33,370 nt of DNA from Aequorivita sp. (lineage in GTDB: Bacteria > Bacteroidota > Bacteroidia > Flavobacteriales > Flavobacteriaceae). Under the pieces are notes generated by a model. It had not been told where the DNA came from and did not search any database. It saw nothing but the letters and a program-made list of their open reading frames with translations. Shown here in pieces: positions 16,777-23,270 of the stretch. Numbering within the stretch: position 1 is the stretch's first letter; each line of letters starts with the position of its first letter. The position numbers and the translations under genes were made by a program. The DNA is taken from the NCBI GenBank assembly GCA_002715485.1, contig PAZL01000010.1, positions 53,787-87,156 on the forward strand. Direction: 5' to 3'.

Positions 16777-16784
16777 TAATTTTA
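16777..16784 (+). promoter_or_regulatory. -7-like box immediately before mutY
   Basis: TAATTTTA (7 of 8 against TAnnTTTG) ends four bases before the mutY ATG. If used, transcription would begin at or very near the start codon. Confidence 0.35.
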
Positions 16785-16788
16785 CGCA

Positions 16789-17853
16789 ATGCCCAAAACA
16801 GCTCCATATTTTTCCAATGAACTCATTGCGTGGTATTTACAAAACAAACGTGATTTACCTTGGCGAAATACTACCAACCCTTACCACATTTGGCTTTCTG
16901 AAATTATGCTGCAACAAACCCGCGTTTTGCAGGGTTTACCTTACTATTTAAAGTTTATTGAGGCCTATCCAAATGTGGAAGATTTAGCAAACGCTACCGA
17001 AGATGAGGTTTTAAAACTTTGGCAGGGTCTGGGCTACTATTCCCGTGCCCGGAACTTGCACGCAACCGCAAAAATGGTTGCTAATGAAATGAACGGTGTT
17101 TTTCCAAATAATTATAAAGATTTATTGAACCTAAAAGGCGTTGGCGATTATACCGCGAGCGCCATTGCAAGCATCTCGTTCAACCGTCCCGAAGCTGTGG
17201 TTGATGGAAATGTGTATCGCGTTCTTTCACGGTTTTTTGGAATTTCCACTCCCATAAATTCTACCACGGGGCAAAAGGAATTTAAAAAAATTGCACAGCA
17301 TTTGATTGACAAAAAACAGCCAGGCACCTTCAACCAAGCCATTATGGAGTTTGGCGCACGCTACTGTGTGCCGCAAAACCCAGATTGCGAAAACTGTATT
17401 TTCAATGACAGTTGTGTGGCTTTTCAGCAGAAGAAAGTTTCGGAATTGCCTGTAAAAGTTAAAGCGAAACCAGTAAAAAAAAGATACTTTAATTATTTGG
17501 TTTTTCTTTCGGAAAACGAGCATACTATTTTGCAGCAGCGCACCGGGAAAGGAATTTGGCACAAACTATATGAATTTCCGCTGATTGAAACTTCAGAGAA
17601 AATAAATCTTTCGAAATTGAAAAAACTTCCACAGTTTCATAATTTTTCAGAAACAATAAATGTTAAATCCATTTCCCTTTTCAACGAAAACCCAGTTGTT
17701 CATAAATTATCCCACCAACATTTAAGCACACTTTTCTGGATTGTAGAGACTTCGGAAACTACTGAAAATGCAATTCCGATTTCCGAAGTGAAAAATTATG
17801 CCGTCCCGGTTTTGATTGAAAATTTTGTTTCGGAATTTTTTGAAGATTATTGA
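16789..17853 (+). CDS. mutY: A/G-specific adenine DNA glycosylase
   Basis: It removes adenine mispaired with 8-oxoguanine in base-excision repair. It has 354 residues. The catalytic Glu38 sits in WLSEIMLQQTRV. The helix-hairpin-helix LLNLKGVGDYTASAIA is at residues 112-127, and the catalytic Asp139 is in AVVDGNVYRV. The four [4Fe-4S] cysteines are Cys193, 200, 203 and 209, with the diagnostic C-x6-C-x2-C-x5-C spacing. A NUDIX-like C-terminal domain follows from about residue 235 (RYFNYLVFLSENEHTILQQR), which recognises 8-oxoG. It is the first gene of the mutY-ssb-gldE-gldD stretch, though ssb has its own promoter. Confidence 0.97.
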   Translation: MPKTAPYFSNELIAWYLQNKRDLPWRNTTNPYHIWLSEIMLQQTRVLQGLPYYLKFIEAYPNVEDLANATEDEVLKLWQGLGYYSRARNLHATAKMVANEMNGVFPNNYKDLLNLKGVGDYTASAIASISFNRPEAVVDGNVYRVLSRFFGISTPINSTTGQKEFKKIAQHLIDKKQPGTFNQAIMEFGARYCVPQNPDCENCIFNDSCVAFQQKKVSELPVKVKAKPVKKRYFNYLVFLSENEHTILQQRTGKGIWHKLYEFPLIETSEKINLSKLKKLPQFHNFSETINVKSISLFNENPVVHKLSHQHLSTLFWIVETSETTENAIPISEVKNYAVPVLIENFVSEFFEDY

Positions 17854-17932
17854 TTGCTTACACCTTAATATTGCAACAGCAAATCATTTCATATAAAAAT
17901 TTAAAAATTCCTTATATTTAAAACGCAAAATC

Positions 17933-17940
17933 TACCTTTG
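17933..17940 (+). promoter_or_regulatory. Predicted -7 box of ssb
   Basis: TACCTTTG matches TAnnTTTG exactly, 23 bases before the ssb ATG. No clear -33 TTG was found. Confidence 0.55.
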
Positions 17941-17963
17941 CACAAATAAATAAAATTACAATT

Positions 17964-18413
17964 ATGAGTGGAACATTGAACAAAGTAATGTTGATTGGGC
18001 ATACCGGCGATGATGTGAAAATGCATTATTTTGAAGGCGGAAACAGCTTGGGCCGTTTCCCGCTTGCAACCAATGAAACCTATACAAACAAAACGACGAA
18101 CGAACGCGTAACCAATACGGAGTGGCACAATATTGTAGTTAGGAACAAGGCCGCTGAAATCTGTGAAAAATATTTAAAGAAAGGCGATATGGTCTATATT
18201 GAAGGCCGCCTAAAAACTCGCAAATGGCAGGATGATAAAGGAATGGATAGGTACAGTACCGAGATTCACTGTAGCGATTTTACATTCTTGACCCCTAAAG
18301 GTGAAAGTAATGGCGGCAGTAATGCTGGCCAAAGCTCACAACATTCTCAGTCTTCGTCGACACCACAAAGCAACAACTCAGTTTCTGAAGAAGAGGATGA
18401 TCTTCCTTTTTAA
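17964..18413 (+). CDS. ssb: Single-stranded DNA-binding protein
   Basis: This 149-residue tetrameric ssDNA-binding protein of replication and repair begins GTLNKVMLIGHTGDDVKMHY. The OB fold runs to about residue 110, with TNTEWHNIVVRNKAAEICEKYLKKGDMVYIEGRLKTRKW as its conserved centre. A Ser/Gln/Asn-rich linker follows, and the acidic tip ends DDLPF, the standard partner-docking tail. It is one of the best defined genes here. It lies 110 bases downstream of mutY and 21 bases upstream of gldE, the usual neighbours in gliding Flavobacteriia. Confidence 0.97.
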   Translation: MSGTLNKVMLIGHTGDDVKMHYFEGGNSLGRFPLATNETYTNKTTNERVTNTEWHNIVVRNKAAEICEKYLKKGDMVYIEGRLKTRKWQDDKGMDRYSTEIHCSDFTFLTPKGESNGGSNAGQSSQHSQSSSTPQSNNSVSEEEDDLPF

Positions 18414-18434
18414 TGTTTAACTAAAACCAATACC

Positions 18435-19757
18435 TTGGACACGGAGCCCCCTGGTTTACTTTTCTTTTTTAACGTTTTGGATATTACCGAAATAACAAGC
18501 GGCGTAATGCTGATTGTTCTTTTAGCCTTTTCTGCCCTTATTTCAGGAGCCGAAGTGGCGTTCTTTTCTTTAACGCCTTCTGATTTTGAAACCAACGAAG
18601 AAAAAACAATTGCAAAAAAACTGGGCATCGTCCAGCGTTTATTAGCAAGACCAAAAAAGCTTTTGGCTACAATTCTTGTTGCAAACAACTTTATAAATAT
18701 TGCCATTGTATTGCTTTTTGATTCCTTGAGCGATGATCTGTTTTCAGGAATTGAATCAAATTTTTATGGCATTGACGTGCGTTTTATTGTTGAGGTAGGT
18801 GTGGTAACCTTCTTTATTTTGCTTTTCGGCGAAATTCTTCCAAAGATATACGCCAACCGCAACCGTATCTCGTTTGCAGTATTTATGGCGCAGCCCCTTA
18901 ATATTTTGGATACTTTATTATCGCCAATCAGTTTGCCCATGCGCTCCGCCACACTCTATCTTCACGACCGCTATGGCAAGCAAAAATCAAACATCAGCGT
19001 AGATCATCTTTCGCAGGCTTTGGAGCTTTCAAATAAAGACACGACGCACGAAGAACAAAAAATTCTACAGGGTATTGTAACTTTCGGAAATACCGACACC
19101 AAGCAGGTAATGAAAAACCGAATGGATATTTTTGCACTGAACGAAGAACAGCCCTTTAAGGAAATTCTCCCCGAAATTATCCAGCACGGCTATTCGCGCA
19201 TTCCTGTTTACAAAGACAGTATGGACAACATTACGGGCATTCTGTATGTGAAGGACCTGATACCTTACACAGACCGTAAAATCCTGGATTGGAAAACCTT
19301 AAAACGGGAAGCCTATTTTGTCCCCGAAAACAAAAAACTGGACGATTTGCTGAACGAATTCAAGGAGATGAAAATGCACCTCGCGATTGTGGTGGATGAG
19401 TACGGCGGCACGAGTGGCTTGATTTCTTTGGAAGATATTATCGAGGAAATTGTTGGCGAAATTAGCGATGAGTTTGACGATGAAGATTTGATTTTTTCAA
19501 AATTAGACGACAATACCTTCGTTTTTGAAGGAAAAACCCCTTTGAAAGATTTCTATAAAGTAATTAAACCCGAAGATCCTGAGATTTTTGAAGATGAAAA
19601 AGGCGAAGCAGAAACGCTTGCCGGTTTCCTTTTGGAAATTTCAAAAGGGTTTCCGAAGAAAAATGAAATAATATCCTTCCACAATTATGCGTTTACCATT
19701 GAAGCATTTGAGGGCAAACGAATAAAACAAATAAAACTTACCATTGAAAATCAATAG
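18435..19757 (+). CDS. gldE: Gliding motility-associated protein GldE (CNNM/CBS domain membrane protein)
   Basis: This 440-residue membrane protein belongs to the CNNM/CorC-type family. The N-terminal DUF21 membrane region has about three to four spans (VMLIVLLAFSALISGAEVAFFSL; ILVANNFINIAIVLLF; VVTFFILLFGEILPKIYANR). Two CBS motifs follow at about residues 210-330 (VMKNRMDIFALNEEQPFKEI; HLAIVVDEYGGTSGLISLED), then a CorC/HlyC C-terminal domain. In Flavobacterium johnsoniae GldE supports GldD and gliding. The start is TTG at 18435, as no ATG fits; the family N-terminal MDxEPP pattern is kept. It overlaps gldD by 14 bases. Confidence 0.93.
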   Translation: MDTEPPGLLFFFNVLDITEITSGVMLIVLLAFSALISGAEVAFFSLTPSDFETNEEKTIAKKLGIVQRLLARPKKLLATILVANNFINIAIVLLFDSLSDDLFSGIESNFYGIDVRFIVEVGVVTFFILLFGEILPKIYANRNRISFAVFMAQPLNILDTLLSPISLPMRSATLYLHDRYGKQKSNISVDHLSQALELSNKDTTHEEQKILQGIVTFGNTDTKQVMKNRMDIFALNEEQPFKEILPEIIQHGYSRIPVYKDSMDNITGILYVKDLIPYTDRKILDWKTLKREAYFVPENKKLDDLLNEFKEMKMHLAIVVDEYGGTSGLISLEDIIEEIVGEISDEFDDEDLIFSKLDDNTFVFEGKTPLKDFYKVIKPEDPEIFEDEKGEAETLAGFLLEISKGFPKKNEIISFHNYAFTIEAFEGKRIKQIKLTIENQ

Positions 19758-20307
19758 AATCGTTTTCTTTTTAATTTCAACCATTTTTATCCTCGCTTCC
19801 TGCGAAGATGATGTTTTGGTGAAACCTTCGGCTATGCTCCGTCTAGATTACCCACAACCCGACTACCGTACCATAAATACGGACTGCCCTTATTCTTTTG
19901 AAATGAATGAGAACGCCACCATGGTAAAAAAAAACAATTGCGGCCTTAATATAACCTACCCGCATATGAGAGCTACTTTATATATTACATATCAAAATGT
20001 GCAAAATAACAACTTGGATTCATTGTTGCAGGATGCGCAAAAATTAGCTTATGACCATACCATAAAAGCAAATAGTATTCCCGAGCAACCCTTTGTAAAT
20101 CCTGATAAAAAAGTGTACGGTATGTTTTATATGATAAATGGAAACGCCGCTACCCAAGCTGAATTTTACGCTACCGATAGCACTAACCACTTCCTTAACG
20201 GTGCTCTCTATTTTGACGCCAAACCTAATTTTGATTCTATATATCCAGCCGTAATATACCTTCGTGAAGACATCCGAAAATTAATGGAAACCATCACTTG
20301 GGAATAG
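19744..20307 (+). CDS. gldD: Gliding motility lipoprotein GldD
   Basis: This 187-residue lipoprotein is required for gliding, and therefore for the T9SS-linked motility apparatus, in F. johnsoniae. A short basic start (KINR) precedes the hydrophobic IVFFLISTIFI and the lipobox LASC, so the mature protein starts at Cys20 (CEDD). The body contains LRLDYPQPDYRTI and YFDAKPNFDSIYPAVIYLREDI, both typical of GldD. The start is TTG at 19744, inside the end of gldE (stop at 19755-19757), so translation is probably coupled. No further gld gene follows. Confidence 0.94.
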   Translation: MKINRIVFFLISTIFILASCEDDVLVKPSAMLRLDYPQPDYRTINTDCPYSFEMNENATMVKKNNCGLNITYPHMRATLYITYQNVQNNNLDSLLQDAQKLAYDHTIKANSIPEQPFVNPDKKVYGMFYMINGNAATQAEFYATDSTNHFLNGALYFDAKPNFDSIYPAVIYLREDIRKLMETITWE

Positions 20308-20345
20308 TGCCGTCTAAACTTCTCCGGAAAAAAGTTAACAAACCC

Positions 20346-20380
20346 TTTGCAAAAGGTTCGTCAAGTTTTCGTAACTTTTG
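20346..20380 (+). promoter_or_regulatory. Possible promoter of the DUF4199 gene
   Basis: TTTG at 20346-20349 is followed after 22 bases by TAACTTTTG (20372-20380), a one-base-longer variant of TAnnTTTG. The ATG is 18 bases beyond. It is a near match only. Confidence 0.35.
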
Positions 20381-20398
20381 ACTGTAAAACCATTGATT

Positions 20399-20857
20399 AT
20401 GTTCAAAGTATATTCCCGTTACGGTATTTGGATCGCAATAGTTCTTATCGCGTATTTCCTTCTTTTAAAATTAATTGGGCTGCATCAATATCCAGTATTG
20501 AGCGCAGTAAACGGAATTATATTCGGCATTGGAATTTATATGGCATTGAAGAAATATGCCTCCCGAAAAGATAAATTTCAGTATGAAAAAGGGTTTGAAG
20601 TAGGTTTGCTTTCTGGCGGTATAGCCTCTATAATCTTCACTATTTTTATGGCAATCTATATGTACCAAATAGACACCGAATTTGCGGCCAATATTATGGA
20701 AGTGTGGAACCTAGAATATGATATGGGTACGCTAATGCTAGTTTTATCAATCTTAATTATGGGCTTTTCTACCACTTTAGTATTAACGCTTACTTTTATG
20801 CAACTTCTTAAAAACTCTTGGAACACCCAAGACGGTAACAGAAACACCCTGAAATAA
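20399..20857 (+). CDS. DUF4199 family membrane protein
   Basis: This 152-residue integral membrane protein has four predicted spans: YGIWIAIVLIAYFLLLKLI, VLSAVNGIIFGIGIYMAL, VGLLSGGIASIIFTIFMAIYMY and GTLMLVLSILIMGFSTTLVLTL. The segment after span 2 (KKYASRKDKFQYEKGFEVG) is the conserved, charged part of the DUF4199 family, which has no known function. ATG at 20399 is preferred over an in-frame TTG at 20378, since the latter lies within the promoter-like element. It appears to be a separate unit, with 91 bases after gldD. Confidence 0.82.
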   Translation: MFKVYSRYGIWIAIVLIAYFLLLKLIGLHQYPVLSAVNGIIFGIGIYMALKKYASRKDKFQYEKGFEVGLLSGGIASIIFTIFMAIYMYQIDTEFAANIMEVWNLEYDMGTLMLVLSILIMGFSTTLVLTLTFMQLLKNSWNTQDGNRNTLK

Positions 20858-20941
20858 AATTTCAAATTTAAAAGCCAGCAACACTTTTAAGATTCAGGCT
20901 ACTTGGATAATTGGTTCTGAAAAGATTAAATAAAAAACACT

Positions 20942-20971
20942 TTGTCGTTTGCTTTTTAAAAATTATATTTG
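20942..20971 (+). promoter_or_regulatory. Promoter of rplU-rpmA
   Basis: TTG at 20942-20944 and a perfect -7 TATATTTG (20964-20971) are 19 bases apart. Transcription should begin around 20975-20978. The 84 bases from 20858 back from the promoter show no gene. Confidence 0.78.
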
Positions 20972-20976
20972 CACCC

Positions 20977-20998
20977 GCTTTTACCGGACGGTGAAAGC
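20977..20998 (+). promoter_or_regulatory. Stem-loop at the 5' end of the rplU-rpmA leader
   Basis: GCTTTTACC / GGTGAAAGC pair over nine positions (one U-G) around a GGAC tetraloop. The predicted transcript start is at or next to the first base of the stem. It could be an L21 autoregulatory leader or a 5' stabiliser. Confidence 0.5.
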
Positions 20999-21030
20999 AT
21001 TTTGTTTAACTAATTTATAAACGATTCGCT

Positions 21031-21714
21031 ATGTACGCAATTGTAGAGATAGCAGGGCAGCAAGTAAAAGTTGCGAAAGACCAAAAGGTTTTTGTTAATC
21101 GTTTGCCAGTAGAAGAAGGGAAAAAAGTGTCTTTTGACAATGTACTTCTTATTGGTGACGGAGACAATATTACCATTGGCGCCCCGGCTATAAACGGCGC
21201 TCAAATAGGAGCCAAAGTCGTAAAGCACCTTAAAGGTGACAAGGTTATAGTTTTAAAAAAGAAAAGAAGAAAAGGTTTCCGTAAGAAAAACGGACACCGC
21301 CAGTATCTTTCTGAAATCGTAATTGAGAGCATTGTAGCTTCAGGAGCTACACCTGCCAAAAAGGAAGAAGCTAAAAAAGCCGAACCAAAAAAAGAAACTA
21401 AAGCAAAAGCTGAAACTAAAGCACCCGCCAAAAAAGCAGCTCCAAAAAAAGCCGCTAAAGCAGATGATCTTAAAAAGATTGAAGGTGTTGGACCAAAAGC
21501 TGCAGAAGCTATGGTTGCTGCTGGACTTGATACTTTTGCAAAAGTTGCAAAAGCAAAGCCAGAAGCTATCGCAACTATTCTTTCTGAAGCGAGTTCTAAT
21601 TTAGCACACTTAGTTACCGATACTTGGCCAAAACAAGCAAAGTTGGCAGCTGACGGTAAGTGGGATGAGCTTAAGGAATTACAAGACAAATTAGACGGTG
21701 GGATTGAAAAATAA
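21031..21714 (+). CDS. rplU: 50S ribosomal protein L21 with C-terminal extension
   Basis: This is ribosomal protein bL21. The core occupies residues 1 to about 104 (MYAIVEIAGQQVKV ... KKKRRKGFRKKNGHRQYLSE), the normal length for the family. It is followed by a Lys/Ala/Pro/Glu-rich linker (about 106-146) and an extra domain at 147-227. That domain starts LKKIEGVGPKAAEAM, a helix-hairpin-helix-like motif, and ends in the helix KWDELKELQDKLD. The total of 227 residues is about twice the common size. The extension is known in part of Bacteroidota as far as I recall, but its function is not. It is the first gene of the pair with rpmA, 35 bases apart. Confidence 0.95.
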   Translation: MYAIVEIAGQQVKVAKDQKVFVNRLPVEEGKKVSFDNVLLIGDGDNITIGAPAINGAQIGAKVVKHLKGDKVIVLKKKRRKGFRKKNGHRQYLSEIVIESIVASGATPAKKEEAKKAEPKKETKAKAETKAPAKKAAPKKAAKADDLKKIEGVGPKAAEAMVAAGLDTFAKVAKAKPEAIATILSEASSNLAHLVTDTWPKQAKLAADGKWDELKELQDKLDGGIEK

Positions 21715-21749
21715 TCCTGCTAAAGTATAATATTTAAAACCGAAACAAA

Positions 21750-22013
21750 ATGGCTCACAAAAAAGGAGTTGGTAGTTCCAAAAACGGTCGCGAATCAGAA
21801 TCGAAACGTCTTGGCGTTAAGATTTTTGGAGGGCAGGCTGCTATTGCAGGAAATATCATTGTAAGACAAAGAGGTTATACACATCACCCAGGTGAAAACG
21901 TATACGGTGGTAAAGACCATACACTTCACGCGCAAGTGGATGGCATTGTAAAATTTACCAAAAAGAAAGATAACAAGAGCTACGTTTCAATCGTTCCAAA
22001 CGCTGAGGCATAG
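21750..22013 (+). CDS. rpmA: 50S ribosomal protein L27
   Basis: This is ribosomal protein bL27, 87 residues, located near the peptidyl transferase centre. [21 protein letters not shown] is the conserved N-terminal stretch. Met is immediately followed by Ala-His-Lys, so there is no cleavable N-terminal extension as in some Firmicutes. [19 protein letters not shown] and VKFTKK confirm the fold. It is cotranscribed with rplU and followed by a strong terminator. Confidence 0.98.
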   Translation: MAHKKGVGSSKNGRESESKRLGVKIFGGQAAIAGNIIVRQRGYTHHPGENVYGGKDHTLHAQVDGIVKFTKKKDNKSYVSIVPNAEA

Positions 22014-22032
22014 TAATAGACTTGTTTTGTTA

Positions 22033-22066
22033 AAAAAAACCTTCACGCTATCGTGAAGGTTTTTTT
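22033..22066. terminator. Bidirectional terminator between rpmA and the DUF1028 gene
   Basis: The stem CCTTCACG / CGTGAAGG is extended by flanking A and T runs on both sides (A7...T7). It can serve rpmA on plus and the DUF1028 gene on minus. Confidence 0.9.
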
Positions 22067-22087
22067 ATTCCTATTTAAAATTGAAAA

Positions 22088-23068
22088 CTACCTAAGCAGT
22101 AATTTTAAATTTTCTTCAGAAATATTAAGTAGGCCCACCTTAGGTAGTCTTCGAGTAAGTTCCCGCCAGTTTTCATCCTTGGCGTAGATTTTTTGCAGCA
22201 TTTCCGAAGCTTTCTCCATTTGTTTATCGTTTGCTAATGTTATCGCAGTCCAATATTGCATTTCTAAGTTTTCAGAAAACATTTCCATAGCCTTATTATA
22301 GGCCTCCATGGCATTTTTCATTTCGTTCTTTTCTACATATAAATCGCCTTCGTTCATATGTTCATAAGCTCTAAAGACTTTTAAAAGCCTTTCAATTTCT
22401 TTTATGGGATTTTCAGAATCATCAACTCTTAAATCAATTAATTTATCATTCCAAGGTTCCTCAGAAGCTTCACCAGCAAAAACAACCAATGCCGCAGATT
22501 GCTTTCCACGAATATCGCCCCCTGCCTCTTGCGCAGCCTGCAGCACTGCAACCATCCTTTCGGCCAAAGGCATTTCACTATTCTCTATCCAAGCCTTTTC
22601 CATTGCAGGGACTACTTTATCATTCAGCATCATATTAGCCTGTACCGAAAAATCCTTGCCATTGGCGTGGCCCGCATAATCTATACAGCTTTTTCCAGTA
22701 TGCGTTGCAACCCTTCCTTGTTTATCTAAAATTGCAACTTGACGAAAATCTCTTCCCTCGTCATCACTCAACAAAATGTCCAGAGCTTCTTGAGGGGATT
22801 TTCCCTCTTTTAGTAATTCCAACCCTTTGATTCCAAAAGATTTATTTACAAAACTCTGTGTAGCTACTACCCCAACGCCACTTTCACCCCAAGGGACGGC
22901 AGTTCCTACACTAAACCAATGACTTTGCACAGCCACGGCCATTTCACCGGTTTTGGCATCTCTTGCAACTATGGAAAAAGTATGGGCTAGCGGATCATTA
23001 GGTTTTTTGGATTGTGAAAAAACTGTAAACACTGTAAAAAAGCTAAGTATTAAAAATATTTGGTTCAT
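22088..23068 (-). CDS. Exported DUF1028 protein with C-terminal helical (TPR-like) region
   Basis: This 326-residue protein has a signal peptide (MNQIFLILSFFTVFTVFSQ, cleaved near residue 18). The DUF1028 domain runs from about residue 26 to 215: HTFSIVARDAKTGEMAVAVQ, GVGVVATQSFVNKSFG and ALDILLSDDEGRDFRQVAI. DUF1028 is an Ntn-hydrolase-like fold with no assigned reaction. The last 90 residues are helical and contain at least one good TPR-like unit (GDLYVEKNEMKNAMEAYNKA and EMQYWTAITLANDKQMEKAS). A -7-like TATCTTTA lies at 23085-23092 on the minus strand. It is divergent from the hybrid kinase gene, with 202 bases between, and a palindrome lies in that gap. Confidence 0.88.
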   Translation of the reverse strand: MNQIFLILSFFTVFTVFSQSKKPNDPLAHTFSIVARDAKTGEMAVAVQSHWFSVGTAVPWGESGVGVVATQSFVNKSFGIKGLELLKEGKSPQEALDILLSDDEGRDFRQVAILDKQGRVATHTGKSCIDYAGHANGKDFSVQANMMLNDKVVPAMEKAWIENSEMPLAERMVAVLQAAQEAGGDIRGKQSAALVVFAGEASEEPWNDKLIDLRVDDSENPIKEIERLLKVFRAYEHMNEGDLYVEKNEMKNAMEAYNKAMEMFSENLEMQYWTAITLANDKQMEKASEMLQKIYAKDENWRELTRRLPKVGLLNISEENLKLLLR

Positions 23069-23156
23069 GACTTACGATTTTGTCTAAAGATAATTTTTTG
23101 TTGCGAGATTTTAAGTGCTTTCCTGTGGAATGCAAACAAGAATTTATTTTTCCCAC

Positions 23157-23186
23157 ATTTGAAAAGAATTCAATTCTTTTCCAAAT
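23157..23186. repeat. Imperfect palindrome between divergent genes
   Basis: ATTTGAAAAGAATT and AATTCTTTTCCAAAT are inverted copies about one central base, with one bulge. They lie in the 202-base region between the DUF1028 gene and the kinase. This could be an operator or a weak stem-loop. Confidence 0.5.
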
Positions 23187-23270
23187 CCAACATAAGGTTT
23201 TTATAGTTGAATCTCATTATTATATATTATTTTAGTACTCTTAAAAATCCATTTTCAACTTTTCTGAACT

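Noticed and set aside
20340-20357. AACCCTTTGCAAAAGGTT near-palindrome after gldD
   Set aside because: One mismatch per arm, no loop and no T run; it also overlaps the possible DUF4199 promoter, so it was not called a terminator.
21201-21689. 162-codon open frame on the minus strand opposite rplU
   Set aside because: It is a mirror of the repetitive Ala/Lys linker and HhH region of L21; its composition is an artefact and it has no family features.
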